A DNA stretch of 64,000 nucleotides from DATCDE01 sp038252405 (GTDB lineage: Bacteria > Actinomycetota > Actinomycetes > Prado026), in NCBI GenBank assembly GCA_038252405.1, contig JBBSAJ010000005.1:40598-104597 (forward strand), given 5' to 3'. Every line of letters begins with the position of its first letter. Position 1 is the stretch's first letter. Shown piece after piece: positions 37,318 to 46,452 of this stretch. The position numbers were made by a program, and so were the translations under genes. Under the pieces are notes generated by a model, which worked only from the letters and a program-made list of their open reading frames with translations, made no database searches and had not been told where the DNA came from.

Positions 37318-38453
37318 GCGCCCATTCGCTCCTTCAGCTCGGCGACGTGCGGCGACGTCGCGGGGTCCAGGCCGAGTCCGAGGGCGAGGTACACCGAGGC
37401 GAAGTCGGTGAGCGCCACCAGGCTGGCCACCCGGGCCAGCGCCGAGCTGCCCTCGGCCCGGTGCTCGGTGACCCGCACGCCGCTGGCCACGGCGGTGTCC
37501 CTCACGACGGCCGCGATCCGGCCGACGTCGGGCTCCTCGAACTCCTCGGCGTCACGCAGCAGCAGCAGCCGCAGCGTGGTCTGCTCGGGGGTCTCGAACG
37601 GGTCGGCGAACAGGTCGTCCCCGGCCCGGGCGAACGGGCCGTCGAAGGTGGCGACCACCTCGCCCGCGGCGTCCGGCAGGATCCCGGGAACGGCGGGGTG
37701 CCGGGCGTTGCGGGCCAGCTGCCCGGCGGCACGCAGCGCCCCCACGCCGGCGAGGTAGCCGGCGCCCAGCACCAGCGGCACGTGGCCCGCCAGCTCCAGG
37801 GCCAGCGCCTTGGCCGGGTTCACGAACGACTCCGAGGCCGGGCGGGCGGTCTCGGCGACGTAGTCCAGCCGGGCCGCGGTCTCCTCCAGCGCCGCGGCAC
37901 CCGCCTCGACCAGCCCGAGGGAGTCGGCGGCCATCAGCACCGGGACGGCGAGCGCCCACAGCCCCGCCCGCGAGGACCGCAGGTCCGACGCCAGGGGCAC
38001 GTGCACCCCGCGGGCCCGCGCGCACACCTCGGCCAACGGCGAGCCGGCCCGGCCCACGGTCAGCAGCCGGCAGCCGCGACGGGCCGCCTCGGCGGCCACC
38101 GCGAGCGGCCCGGCGGCCCGGCCGGAGACCGACACCGCGACCACCACGTCGAGCGCGGAGACCCAACCGGGCAGCGTCCCGGAGTGGACCGAGGACACCG
38201 GCACCGGGCTGCGCGGACCGGCTAGCGCCGTGAGCAGGTCGGCCACCACGGCGGAGCCGCCCAGGGCCGAGACGACCAGCGCCCGCGGGCGCCCGTCGAC
38301 CGCCACCGCGCCGATGCCGGCCTCCCCGGCGAGGGCCTGCGCGGCTCGTACCTGGGCCCCGGCGCCGGCCAGGGCCAGCAGGGTGCCGTGGCGGTCGGCC
38401 GCGGCGAGCGCGTCCGGGTCGTTCAGCAGCGCCTCGTCGACGGTGCGGGTCAT
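37314..38453 (-). CDS. SIS-domain protein, phosphoglucose/phosphomannose isomerase-like
   Basis: A 379-aa protein with two sugar-isomerase (SIS) folds, seen in 'RALVVSALGGSAVVADLLT' and 'VSVSGRAAGPLAVAAEAARRG', and the C-terminal bacterial PGI/PMI domain ('PVPLVLGAG'-like region 'HVPLVLGAGYLAGVG', 'LLLLRDAEEFEEP'). It lies between manB and manA in many actinobacteria and may be a bifunctional phosphoglucose/phosphomannose isomerase, though key residues cannot be verified here. ATG 38453. Confidence 0.85.
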   Translation of the reverse strand: MTRTVDEALLNDPDALAAADRHGTLLALAGAGAQVRAAQALAGEAGIGAVAVDGRPRALVVSALGGSAVVADLLTALAGPRSPVPVSSVHSGTLPGWVSALDVVVAVSVSGRAAGPLAVAAEAARRGCRLLTVGRAGSPLAEVCARARGVHVPLASDLRSSRAGLWALAVPVLMAADSLGLVEAGAAALEETAARLDYVAETARPASESFVNPAKALALELAGHVPLVLGAGYLAGVGALRAAGQLARNARHPAVPGILPDAAGEVVATFDGPFARAGDDLFADPFETPEQTTLRLLLLRDAEEFEEPDVGRIAAVVRDTAVASGVRVTEHRAEGSSALARVASLVALTDFASVYLALGLGLDPATSPHVAELKERMGA

Positions 38454-38458
38454 GCCGC

Positions 38459-38653
38459 TCAGCCCTGCTGGCCGATGCCGTTCGGCCCGGGCTCGGCCTC
38501 GTCGAGGAGCATCACCGGGATGTCGTCGCGCACCGGGAACGCGGTCGAGCAGTAGGTGCACACGAGCGCCTGTCGATGCTCGTCCGGCCGCACCGGCTCG
38601 TGCCGCTCGCACGGGCAGGCGAGGATCTCCAGCAGCAGCGGGTCCAGGTTCAC
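38459..38653 (-). CDS. Trm112-family small zinc protein
   Basis: A 64-aa protein with a zinc-binding pattern 'LACPCERHEP' and 'LVCTYCSTAFPVRDDIPVML'. The 'FPVRDDIPVML' ending is diagnostic of the Trm112/UPF0434 family, whose members act as partners of methyltransferases. GTG 38653 overlaps the manB stop (GTGA), and the SIS gene begins 5 nt downstream, so it is part of the same unit. Its partner here is unknown. Confidence 0.9.
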   Translation of the reverse strand: MNLDPLLLEILACPCERHEPVRPDEHRQALVCTYCSTAFPVRDDIPVMLLDEAEPGPNGIGQQG

Positions 38654-40029
38654 GTGGCCTCCCGACGGACGAGGGCGAGCACGGCGTCGCGCACGTGCTC
38701 CATGGTCGCGACGTCGCGGGCCTCGACGTTCAGGCGCAGCAACGGCTCGGTGTTGGACGGGCGCAGGTTGAACCACCAGTCGTCGGCGGCCACCGTGAGA
38801 CCGTCGAGGTGGTCCGCCGAGACGCCGGGCCGGCCCGCGTAGGCGGCCTCGACGGCGGCCGTGCTGGCCGCCACGTCGGCGACCTCGCTGTTGACCTCGC
38901 CCGAGGCCCGGTAGCGCTCGTACGGCGCCAGCAGGGCGGACAGCGGCGCCGGGCTGCCGCCGAGGGCTGCGAGCACGTGCAGCGCGGCCAGCATCCCGGA
39001 GTCGGCCCGCCAGAAGTCGCGGAAGTAGAAGTGCCCCGAGTGCTCGCCGCCGAACACCGCGCCGGTCTCGGCCATCACCTGCTTGATGAACGAGTGCCCG
39101 ACCCGGGTGCGCACGGCGGTGCCGCCGTGCTCGGCGATCACCTCGGGCACGGTCCGGCTGGTGATCAGGTTGTGGATCACGGTGGCGCCCGGCTCGCGGG
39201 CCAGCTCACGGGCCGCGATGAGCGCCGTGATGGTCGACGGCGACACCGCGGCGCCGGTCTCGTCCACGACGAAGCAGCGGTCGGCGTCGCCGTCGAAGGC
39301 CAGCCCGAGGTCGGCGCCGGCGTCCAGGACGGCCCGCTGCAGGTCGCGCAGGTTCTCCGGCTCGATCGGGTTGGCCTCGTGGTTGGGGAACGAGCCGTCC
39401 AGCTCGAAGTACAGCGGGACAACGGTCAGCGGCAGCGTCGCGGCCGGGTCCTGCAGCACGAACGGGACGGTATGGCCGGCCATCCCGTTACCGGCGTCCA
39501 CCACGACGGCCAGCGGCCGGATCCCGGCGATGTCGACCAGACCCCGCAGGTGGGCCGCGTAGGCGGGCAGGACCTCCTGTCGGGTCACCGTGCCGGCGGG
39601 GACGTCGGCGTCCGGGACGCCGTCCCCCACCAGGGCGCGGATCTCGGCCAGCCCGGTGTCCCGGCCCACCGGCGCGGCACCCACCCGGCACAGCTTGATG
39701 CCGTTGTATCGGGCCGGGTTGTGGCTCGCGGTGAACATGGCCCCGGAGACACCCAGCGAGCCGGAGGCGAAGTACAGCGCGTCGGTGGACACCAGCCCCA
39801 CGTCGACGACGTCGGCGCCCTGGCCGGTCACCCCGGCGGCGAACGCGGCGGCCAGCGCCGGGCTGCTCGGGCGCATGTCGTACCCGACCGCGACGGTCGT
39901 CGCACCCACGACGCGCACGAACGCAGCCCCCACGGCGGTGGCCAGCTGCTCGTCGATCTGGTCCGGGTAGGTGCCCCGGACGTCGTACGCCTTGATGACG
40001 GCGTCCAGGTCACGATCCACGCGGAGCAT
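38650..40029 (-). CDS. manB: phosphomannomutase/phosphoglucomutase
   Basis: A 459-aa alpha-D-phosphohexomutase that converts mannose-6-phosphate to mannose-1-phosphate. The phosphoserine loop is 'MFTASHNPARYNG' (Ser102), the Mg loop 'LAFDGDADRCFVVDE', the sugar loop 'GGEHSGHFYF', and the phosphate-binding 'LRPSNTEPLLRLNVEA'. Length and order are normal. ATG 40029 starts the operon manB-trm112-SIS-CDF-manA (all minus, with overlaps). The product feeds the guanylyltransferase at 53890. Confidence 0.95.
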   Translation of the reverse strand: MLRVDRDLDAVIKAYDVRGTYPDQIDEQLATAVGAAFVRVVGATTVAVGYDMRPSSPALAAAFAAGVTGQGADVVDVGLVSTDALYFASGSLGVSGAMFTASHNPARYNGIKLCRVGAAPVGRDTGLAEIRALVGDGVPDADVPAGTVTRQEVLPAYAAHLRGLVDIAGIRPLAVVVDAGNGMAGHTVPFVLQDPAATLPLTVVPLYFELDGSFPNHEANPIEPENLRDLQRAVLDAGADLGLAFDGDADRCFVVDETGAAVSPSTITALIAARELAREPGATVIHNLITSRTVPEVIAEHGGTAVRTRVGHSFIKQVMAETGAVFGGEHSGHFYFRDFWRADSGMLAALHVLAALGGSPAPLSALLAPYERYRASGEVNSEVADVAASTAAVEAAYAGRPGVSADHLDGLTVAADDWWFNLRPSNTEPLLRLNVEARDVATMEHVRDAVLALVRREAT

Positions 40030-40053
40030 GCCGCGGAGCCTACCGGGGCCCGG

Positions 40054-40308
40054 TCAGCGCTCCTTGCGGGTCTTGGTCAAGACGGTCTCCCGGTCCAGCT
40101 CGACCCCCTCGGCCACCCAGCTGCGGTGCGCGCACACGTGGCAGGAGGTGAACTCCACGGGAGTGCCGTCGGTGAGGGTCATGGCCAGCCGGGTGACCCG
40201 CTCGCCGGCGCAGGACCGGCAGCGAGCGCCGTCCCGCGCTCCCGGCTGGGTGAGTGAGCCCAGGGCGACGGGCGGCGCTGGCGTGGTGGAACGGCTGGTG
40301 CGGGCCAT
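40054..40308 (-). CDS. small zinc-ribbon protein
   Basis: An 84-aa protein with two CxxC pairs, 'ARCRSCAGERVTRLAMTL' and 'FTSCHVCAHRSWVA', forming a likely zinc ribbon. ATG 40308 has GGGAG 6 nt upstream. Similar small proteins occur between manB and the DUF3499 gene in other actinobacteria. Function unknown, perhaps nucleic-acid binding. Confidence 0.8.
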   Translation of the reverse strand: MARTSRSTTPAPPVALGSLTQPGARDGARCRSCAGERVTRLAMTLTDGTPVEFTSCHVCAHRSWVAEGVELDRETVLTKTRKER

Positions 40309-40437
40309 CGTGGCTCCCAGAGGGATCGGATCGAGGTCGGTGACGCGTCGGTGACGCGTCGGGTGCTGCATCGGCAGAAAGCGCGACCGGGCTTGAGTTT
40401 CGGGCGTTTCCAGGACAAATCGGACGGGTCCGAGTGG

Positions 40438-40809
40438 TCAGTCCCCGGTCGGGGGCAGCACCCGAAGGTGGCCGCGCCGGCCCAGCCCGTGCGCCGCGGC
40501 CGGCACCAGCTCGGGCTCGGGCTCGGGCCGCTGTGGCGGACGGGCGGCCTCCCGGACGGCGTCGGCGAGTGCCTCGAGGTCGTCCGTCGTCGGCAGCAGC
40601 GCCGCCGGGTCGGGGGCCAGCCGGACCACCTCCCAGCCGCGCGGCGCCGTGAGCCGTTCGCTGTGCACCTGGCACAGGTCGTAGCAGTGCGGCTCGGCGT
40701 ACGTCGCCAGCGGGCCCAGCACGGCGGTCGACTCGGAGTACACGTACGTGAGGGTGGCGACGGCGGGCTGCCCGCACGCCGTCCGGGAGCAGCGACGGAT
40801 GGAGCGCAC
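40438..40809 (-). CDS. DUF3499 family protein
   Basis: A 123-aa actinobacterial protein of unknown function. It starts 'RSIRRCSRTACGQPAVATLTYVYSE' (split) and has 'CYDLCQVHSERLTAPRGWEVVRL', with conserved cysteines and histidines suggesting a metal site. GTG 40809 is chosen because the conserved block starts there, although the frame is open further upstream. It is divergent from the metallopeptidase-fold gene. Confidence 0.88.
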   Translation of the reverse strand: MRSIRRCSRTACGQPAVATLTYVYSESTAVLGPLATYAEPHCYDLCQVHSERLTAPRGWEVVRLAPDPAALLPTTDDLEALADAVREAARPPQRPEPEPELVPAAAHGLGRRGHLRVLPPTGD

Positions 40810-40895
40810 GAGGTGAACGTACCCGGCCCGCCCAGCCACCCGCGGGAGGTGGTCGGCCCGGTCCCCGTGTCGGCCGGGCTCGCTACGCTGCCGGG

Positions 40896-41351
40896 GTGCG
40901 CGCACTGAGGCGGGGCCGGTCCCAGCCGGACCCCGAGCCGGGTCGCCCGGCCCGGCGCCGCGACCGGCACGGCCGCGGGATCCGCGGCCCGCTGGCACCC
41001 GCCTCGGTCCCCTACCCGCCCACCAGGGCCGAGCGGTTCGACGACCTGGTGCTCGGGGCCGTCGAGCGGATCGAGGGCGACTTCGCGGCCGAGCTGGCCG
41101 GCGTGGAGCTGGCCGTGGAGGAGGTCCCGCCGCCGGGGCCGGGGCCGGTGCCGCTGGGCCGGGTGGACCCGCCGTCGGGTGGCCGGCCGGCCCGGCTGGT
41201 GGTCTACCGGCGTCCGGTCGAGCTGCGCAGCCCGGACGTCCGGGACCGGCCGGGCCTGGTCCGCGACGTCGTCGTCGAGCTGGTCGCCGACCTGCTCGGG
41301 GTCAGCCCGGAACAGGTCGACCCCGACTACGGCGACGGGGACGCGGACTGA
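40896..41351 (+). CDS. metallopeptidase-fold protein lacking HExxH
   Basis: A 151-aa protein of the minimal-zincin family (DUF1025-like). After a basic N-terminus it has 'RAERFDDLVLGAVERIEGDF' and 'RLVVYRRPVELRS', then 'LVRDVVVELVADLLGVSPEQ'. In active members the last segment carries HExxHxxG; here the positions read VVELVADLLG, so the zinc ligands are missing. The protein is probably a non-catalytic relative, and I recall the same loss in other actinobacterial copies. GTG 40896. Its 3' end faces the DUF5719 gene. Confidence 0.75.
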   Translation: MRALRRGRSQPDPEPGRPARRRDRHGRGIRGPLAPASVPYPPTRAERFDDLVLGAVERIEGDFAAELAGVELAVEEVPPPGPGPVPLGRVDPPSGGRPARLVVYRRPVELRSPDVRDRPGLVRDVVVELVADLLGVSPEQVDPDYGDGDAD

Positions 41352-41355
41352 CTGC

Positions 41356-41379
41356 GCTCAGCCGGCGGCTCAGCCGGCG
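41356..41379. repeat. 12-bp tandem duplication at the DUF5719 stop
   Basis: GCTCAGCCGGCG occurs twice in tandem (41356-41367 and 41368-41379). The second copy contains the DUF5719 stop codon (41370-41372 read on minus). It is probably a slippage duplication. Confidence 0.6.
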
Positions 41380-42860
41380 CCCAGGCCCGCCATCGGGTCG
41401 GGCAGCACCGCGGGCACCTGCATGGTGGCCGGGCTGGCGACCACGGGGCCGCCGGTGATCAGCGGTCCGCGTGGGCCCTGCTCGGTGGTCAGCCAGGCCA
41501 CGTAAAGCGGGCCGGCGCCGTCCACCGGCGTGACGACAGCCGCCACCCGGTACCCGGAGACACCGAGCTGGACCACCGTGGTCCGCCCCGCCGGGACCTT
41601 CACCGTGACCGGCTTGGGCACCGTGGGCGGCTTCGACCCGGCCGGCGGCAGCATGGTCAGCGTCGCGCTGACGTCGGTGTCGCCGGGCGCGGTGAGCAGC
41701 AGCACCGTGGACACCCGCACCGACGCCTCGACGTCGGTGACGGCCGCGGCACCGGGCAGCGCGGCGGCCGCGGCCGTGTAGGCGAAGTCGGGGTACTCGC
41801 CGGCACGGACCGTTCGGACCCCGCCGACCATGGGCTGGTCGGCGTCCACCTCGATCGCGTAGCCGCCCTGCGGCTTGACCTTGTCCAGCGGCACCTCGAC
41901 GAGCTGGCCGGCCGGCACCTGAAGGGTGTCGATGCTCAGCGGGACGATCGACCCCTCGGCCGTGAGCAGCCTCAGGTGGACGACGGCGTCCGCGGGACCG
42001 GGGGCCACGAGCTGCAGGACCGACGTCGCGTCGGCGTCGCCGGGGACGCCCGGGATGACCAGGGAGCGGGCCGGCCCGACCGATGGCGGCACCCAGTCCA
42101 CCCCCCCGGGGTCCAGCCCGTTGACCACGACGTCGGCCAGCGCCGAGGCCACCCGGCCGCTGACCGACGAGACCGCGACGGCGGTGGCGGCGGTCCCGGG
42201 CACCAGCGCGTCCAGGGCGAGCACCCGCTGCTGGCCCGCGGGGACGAGCACGCCCTGGGCGGCCGCCGGCTGCTGGGCGCCGGTCGGGGTGAAGACGGTC
42301 ACGTCCACGGTCGCCGCGGTGGCGTCGGTGTTGGACAGGTACAGCGCCGACCGACGGCCCACCGTGGCTCCCCCGCCGACGAACCAGGCGTCCGGCTGCG
42401 CGGCCGTGCAGGACACGTTGCTGCGCCCTCTGGCCGGGCCGGCCGACGCCCGCACGGACACGTCCGCGGTGAGCCCCCTGGCCAGCGCTCCGGTGGCCTG
42501 CACGACCAGCGTGCTCGGCCCGGCCGCCGGCACCGGGTAGCGCAGCGTCACCGGCCCGTCCGGGCGGCTGGCCGGCGCCGCCAGCAACGGCTTCGCGTCG
42601 GCGGCCGCGCCGAGCGCCTCGACCCGCAGCGTGCCGTCGCCACCCCCCGGTGAGATCGCCGTGACGTACGACTGCTGGACGTCGGCCCGGGTCACCGCGC
42701 CCGGACAGACCAGGGTGAGCCGCTCGACCGGCACGGTGGCGCCACCGGATCCGCTCGCCGCTGTCGGCGCGACCGGCTGCGCGGCGGCGGTGACCGCGAC
42801 GGCTCCGCCCAGCACCGCGGCCACGGCCAGCAGCACGGCGAACGGTCGGGTGAGCCTCAT
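41370..42860 (-). CDS. DUF5719 family secreted protein
   Basis: A 496-aa exported protein. The signal peptide 'MRLTRPFAVLLAVAAVLGGA' is followed by a Ser/Gly-rich segment and then beta-rich repeats such as 'SALYLSNTDATAATVDVTVF' and 'TSVLQLVAPGPADAVVHLRL'. The family is actinobacterial and always follows the large membrane glycosyltransferase gene. It probably lies outside the membrane and helps make or anchor a surface glycan (inference). ATG 42860 overlaps the glycosyltransferase stop (ATGA). Confidence 0.88.
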   Translation of the reverse strand: MRLTRPFAVLLAVAAVLGGAVAVTAAAQPVAPTAASGSGGATVPVERLTLVCPGAVTRADVQQSYVTAISPGGGDGTLRVEALGAAADAKPLLAAPASRPDGPVTLRYPVPAAGPSTLVVQATGALARGLTADVSVRASAGPARGRSNVSCTAAQPDAWFVGGGATVGRRSALYLSNTDATAATVDVTVFTPTGAQQPAAAQGVLVPAGQQRVLALDALVPGTAATAVAVSSVSGRVASALADVVVNGLDPGGVDWVPPSVGPARSLVIPGVPGDADATSVLQLVAPGPADAVVHLRLLTAEGSIVPLSIDTLQVPAGQLVEVPLDKVKPQGGYAIEVDADQPMVGGVRTVRAGEYPDFAYTAAAAALPGAAAVTDVEASVRVSTVLLLTAPGDTDVSATLTMLPPAGSKPPTVPKPVTVKVPAGRTTVVQLGVSGYRVAAVVTPVDGAGPLYVAWLTTEQGPRGPLITGGPVVASPATMQVPAVLPDPMAGLGAG

Positions 42861-45800
42861 GCGTCGTCCTCCGTCGGACGCCGGCGTCCGGGCGTCGCGA
42901 GCACGACGACCGCCACGAACAGCACGCCCTGCGCGAGCAGCCAGCCGACCCGCTCGGCCGCCCGGTGGCCGACCTGCAGCCGGCCGCCGCCGGCGGGCAG
43001 GGTGAACGCCTGGGCCCAGCCGTCGAAGGCGGCGGCCCTGCTGAGCGAGGTCCCGTCGAGGGTCGCCCACCAGCCCGGGTCGGCGCTCTCGGCGAGCACG
43101 AGGGTCCGGCCGGCCGCCCCGCCGATGACCGGGGTGTCCACGGTCGTGGTCGCGGCCGTGGCGTCCGCCTTCACCGGCACGTCGGCGGCGGCCGGCCGCT
43201 CGATGCGCACCCGCGGCCCGGCCGGCAGCAGCCGCCACACGGCCGCCCCCTGGACGGCACCGACCCTGGCCAGCCCCGGCACGCCGTCCACCGCCCTGAC
43301 GACGCGGTCCGGCGCCGGGTCCGCCACCTCGAGGAAGCCGACCCCGTAGCCGGCCATGGCCGCGACGGCCGGCTCGTCCGCCCGGCCACCGAGGACATCG
43401 GCCAGCACCGGTCCGAGCGCGGCGACCGTGCTCGCGGGAGGGGCGACGTCAGCGTCCCCGACCACCCGGCCCGACCCGGCCACCAGCGCGTAGCTGGCCC
43501 GGCCCTCGGTGTCCACCGCCACGACCAGGGTGCGCGGCCGGGACGGGGTCTGGCTGGACGCCACCACGTACGCGGGGAGCACGTCGCCAGCGCCTCGGGC
43601 CAGCACGCCGTCACCCGCACCGCGGGCCAGCCAGCCGGCGGCCAGCAGCACCGGCGCGGCCGTCGCGGCCACCAGGAGCACAACGGCCACCGGTTGCCGC
43701 CAGCCGAAGTGGTGGCCGGCCAGCCGCTCCCGCAGCCCCTCGGCGCCGAGCACCGCGGCCGACACGAGGGCGGCCCCGCCGAGCAGGGTGGCCGCTCCCG
43801 GCCAGACCGGGACCTCGACCCCGAGCGGCGCCGGGGTGACCCGCAGCAGGGACAGGACCAGGCCGGCCCCGAGCCCGACCAGGGCCACCACCCAGGCGCC
43901 GAGCCCGGCCCGGCGGCGGTCCCCGCGCAGCAGCGCGGCCCAGGCGGCCAGCAGCAGGCCCCCGGTGACCCACCAGACCGGCGTCCCCGGGCCGCCGGGG
44001 TTGGCCAGGGCCACCGACCACGCCGTCGGCGACCCGGCGCCGACCCGCGTGGCGCCGACGTCGAGCACCCACAGCGCCGGTTCGTGCAGCGCGCGCAGCG
44101 ACCAGGGCAGCAGCAGCACCGGGGGGACGACCGCCACGACGCCCAGTCGGGCCCAGCCCAGCGCTGGCGCGCCGAGCAGCAGCAGCCCCGCACCCGCAAG
44201 GACCGTGAGCGGCCACAGCACCGGCGCGAAGGCGGTGAGGACGGCGAGCAGCAGCCCGGCGCCCCAGGCGGCGCCCCAGGAGGGTCGCGCCGCCCGACCG
44301 ACACCGAAGGCGCGGAGCACCGCCCACCCGGTGAACGGCAGCAGCCAGGCCGCCGTCGCGACGCCGAGTCGACCGCCGGCCACGGCGCCGGTCACCGCAG
44401 GCAGCAGCGCGTAGCCGACCGCGCCGGCGACCCGGGCCCACCGCGCGCGGACCAGCCGACCGAGCACCAGGTAGGCGGCCAGCCCGGCCAACGGGACCGC
44501 GAGCAGCAGCAGCAGGTCGACCGCCAGCCAGGCCTTGCCCAGCAGCGCGGTGGCCAGCAGCGCGACCGGCGCCAGGTACGGCGGGGCGGCCAGCCCGCTG
44601 CCGGTGCCGACGTCGTGCCAGCCGGCGAGGTAGGCCGCCCACAGGTCGCTCGCGCCGCCCGGGGCGGGGAGCAGCGCGCCGCCGGACAGCGGGCCGCCGC
44701 CCAGGACCAGACCGCGGAAGGCCACCAGCGCCAGCGCCACCAGCCCGAGCAGCACCACGGTGCCCGGCCGGCTCAGCAGCGCCCGCAGCCAGCCGCTCCC
44801 GGTGGCCATCTCGTCCAGCTCGTCCGAGACCGGACCGGGCTCCAGCACCGAACCGGCGCTGGTCGAGACGAGGGTGCGGCCGGCGGCCAGGCCGCGCAAC
44901 GTCTCGATCCCGTGCCGCGCGCCGGACCAGGGCGGGGCCAGCAGCGGCCGCACGGCCCGCGCCGGCACCGCCCGCGTGTCCCGACGATCCCGGCGGGCCC
45001 GGCGCACCGCCGCGGGGCGCAGCAGCACCGAGGCGGCGGCCTCCAGCTCCTCCAGCGCCTCACCGGGCGCCTTGGCCAGCGCCAGCCCGAGCGCCCGCAG
45101 CAGGCTGCCCAGGGCCAGCCGAAGGTACTGCGGCACGACCGCGAGGGCGCCGGCGTTGGCCAGCAGCACGTGCAGGGCCGAGCGCCGGTCCGCCCGGTGC
45201 ACCCGGCCACCGACGGCGTCCGGCCGACGACGCCCGGCGGAGGACGCGACCCGGTGCCGGATGACAGCGTCGGAGGTGACGACCACCCGGTGGCCGGCCA
45301 GGTTCGCCCGCCAACCCAGGTCGACGTCCTCGCGGAACATGGCCAGGGCGGGGTCGAAGCCGCCGAGCGCGTCCCACACGTCGCGGCGCACCAGCATCCC
45401 GGCCGAGCCGACGGCGAGCACGTCACGCTGGCCGTCGTGCTGGCCCTGGTCCATCTCGTCGCGCTCGATGCCGGTCTCCCGGCGGCCGCTCCCGGCGATG
45501 CTCAGGCCCATCTCGACCAGCCGGCGCCGGTCCACCCAGCCGACCGCCTTGGGCCCCACGATCGCCACCGACGGGCTGGCGTCGGCCACCGCGAGCAGGG
45601 CGCGCAGCGCGGCCGGGTCGGGGGCGCTGTCGTCATGCAACAGCCACAGCCAGTCCACGACCCCGCTGGCCGGGCCGGTCGTGTGCGTGACCGCTCCGGC
45701 CAGCGAGTCGACCGCGTGCGCGACGGCCGGGCCGAAGCCGGTGTCGCGCGGCCGGGTGAGGACGGCCGACGAGCCGAGGGCCGCGGACAGCAGCTGGGGG

Positions 45801-46039
45801 GTGCCGTCGGTGGAGCCGGTGTCGACCGCCAGCACGAGCTGCGGCGGCCGCTCCTGGGCGGCCAGCGCCGCGAGCGTCTCGGGCAGCCACCGCTCGCCGT
45901 CGTGAGCGACCAGCAGTGCGGTGACGCGGAACTGCTCGAAGGTGCGAGTGTCCGGCTCCGGCTCGAGCTCCTCGGGGTCCCCGAGCGCCCCGTCGAGCCG
46001 CTCGGGGCCGAAGGTCGCGTCGATGAAGGGTGTCGTCAT
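42857..46039 (-). CDS. family 2 glycosyltransferase with large membrane domain
   Basis: A 1060-aa protein. An N-terminal GT-A domain (about 35-300) has 'VTALLVAHDGERWLPETL', 'LVLAVDTGSTDGTPQLL', 'WLWLLHDDSAPDPAALRAL' and 'FREDVDLGWRANLAGHRV'. A membrane region of about a dozen helices (roughly 430-780) follows, then a soluble extracytoplasmic part ('WWATLDGTSLSRAAAFDGWA') and a last helix. The layout matches actinobacterial GT2 fusions next to whiB that are thought to build a cell-surface polysaccharide. It is coupled to DUF5719. ATG 46039, 96 nt after whiB. Confidence 0.9.
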   Translation of the reverse strand: MTTPFIDATFGPERLDGALGDPEELEPEPDTRTFEQFRVTALLVAHDGERWLPETLAALAAQERPPQLVLAVDTGSTDGTPQLLSAALGSSAVLTRPRDTGFGPAVAHAVDSLAGAVTHTTGPASGVVDWLWLLHDDSAPDPAALRALLAVADASPSVAIVGPKAVGWVDRRRLVEMGLSIAGSGRRETGIERDEMDQGQHDGQRDVLAVGSAGMLVRRDVWDALGGFDPALAMFREDVDLGWRANLAGHRVVVTSDAVIRHRVASSAGRRRPDAVGGRVHRADRRSALHVLLANAGALAVVPQYLRLALGSLLRALGLALAKAPGEALEELEAAASVLLRPAAVRRARRDRRDTRAVPARAVRPLLAPPWSGARHGIETLRGLAAGRTLVSTSAGSVLEPGPVSDELDEMATGSGWLRALLSRPGTVVLLGLVALALVAFRGLVLGGGPLSGGALLPAPGGASDLWAAYLAGWHDVGTGSGLAAPPYLAPVALLATALLGKAWLAVDLLLLLAVPLAGLAAYLVLGRLVRARWARVAGAVGYALLPAVTGAVAGGRLGVATAAWLLPFTGWAVLRAFGVGRAARPSWGAAWGAGLLLAVLTAFAPVLWPLTVLAGAGLLLLGAPALGWARLGVVAVVPPVLLLPWSLRALHEPALWVLDVGATRVGAGSPTAWSVALANPGGPGTPVWWVTGGLLLAAWAALLRGDRRRAGLGAWVVALVGLGAGLVLSLLRVTPAPLGVEVPVWPGAATLLGGAALVSAAVLGAEGLRERLAGHHFGWRQPVAVVLLVAATAAPVLLAAGWLARGAGDGVLARGAGDVLPAYVVASSQTPSRPRTLVVAVDTEGRASYALVAGSGRVVGDADVAPPASTVAALGPVLADVLGGRADEPAVAAMAGYGVGFLEVADPAPDRVVRAVDGVPGLARVGAVQGAAVWRLLPAGPRVRIERPAAADVPVKADATAATTTVDTPVIGGAAGRTLVLAESADPGWWATLDGTSLSRAAAFDGWAQAFTLPAGGGRLQVGHRAAERVGWLLAQGVLFVAVVVLATPGRRRPTEDDA

Positions 46040-46115
46040 GCGTCAGGGGGGGGTGCCGGGAGCCGAGGCTCGGTTGGGGTCGCCCACCCTACGCGCGCCC
46101 GCCCCCGACGCCGAA

Positions 46116-46130
46116 ACCGCCGAGAGCGGT
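46116..46130 (-). terminator. short hairpin after whiB
   Basis: A 5-bp stem ACCGC/GCGGT with a 5-nt loop, followed on the minus strand by TTTCGG. It lies 6 nt beyond the whiB stop and before the glycosyltransferase gene, so whiB may be transcribed alone. Confidence 0.45.
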
Positions 46131-46135
46131 CGCGG

Positions 46136-46390
46136 TCAGACCGCCTGCTTCTTCAGCCGCCGGCGCTCGCGCTCGGACAGCCCGCCCCAGATCCCGAACC
46201 GCTCGTCGTGCATCAGCGCGTACTCGAGGCACTCGCCGCGGACGTCGCAGCCGACGCACACCTTCTTGGCTTCACGGGTCGAGCCGCCCTTCTCCGGGAA
46301 GAACGCCTCGGGGTCCGTCTGGGCGCACAGTGCGCGCTCCTGCCAGGACATCTCCTCGGTGCCGTTCTGCAACGTGAACACGACGCTCAT
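46136..46390 (-). CDS. whiB: WhiB-family iron-sulfur transcriptional regulator (WhmD/WhiB2-like)
   Basis: An 84-aa actinobacteria-specific regulator that binds a [4Fe-4S] cluster through Cys22, Cys45, Cys48 and Cys54 (C-x22-C-x2-C-x5-C). The 'ERFGIWGGLSERERRRLKK' segment supplies the G(I/V)WGG turn and basic DNA-binding tail. The start 'MSVVFTLQNGTEEMSWQERA' resembles WhmD, which controls septation and cell division. ATG 46390 has GAGGGGAG upstream; GTG 46396 is less likely. A good housekeeping promoter lies 63 nt upstream. Confidence 0.95.
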   Translation of the reverse strand: MSVVFTLQNGTEEMSWQERALCAQTDPEAFFPEKGGSTREAKKVCVGCDVRGECLEYALMHDERFGIWGGLSERERRRLKKQAV

Positions 46391-46452
46391 CTGCACGCTC
46401 CCCTCGACCCTCGTCCCCGCCCACCCTGCGGTGGACGAATGACATGCGTGGA

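Noticed and set aside
41341..41361. Hairpin CTGA/TCAG between the metallopeptidase-like and DUF5719 genes
   Set aside because: The stem is only 4 bp; not enough to call a terminator.
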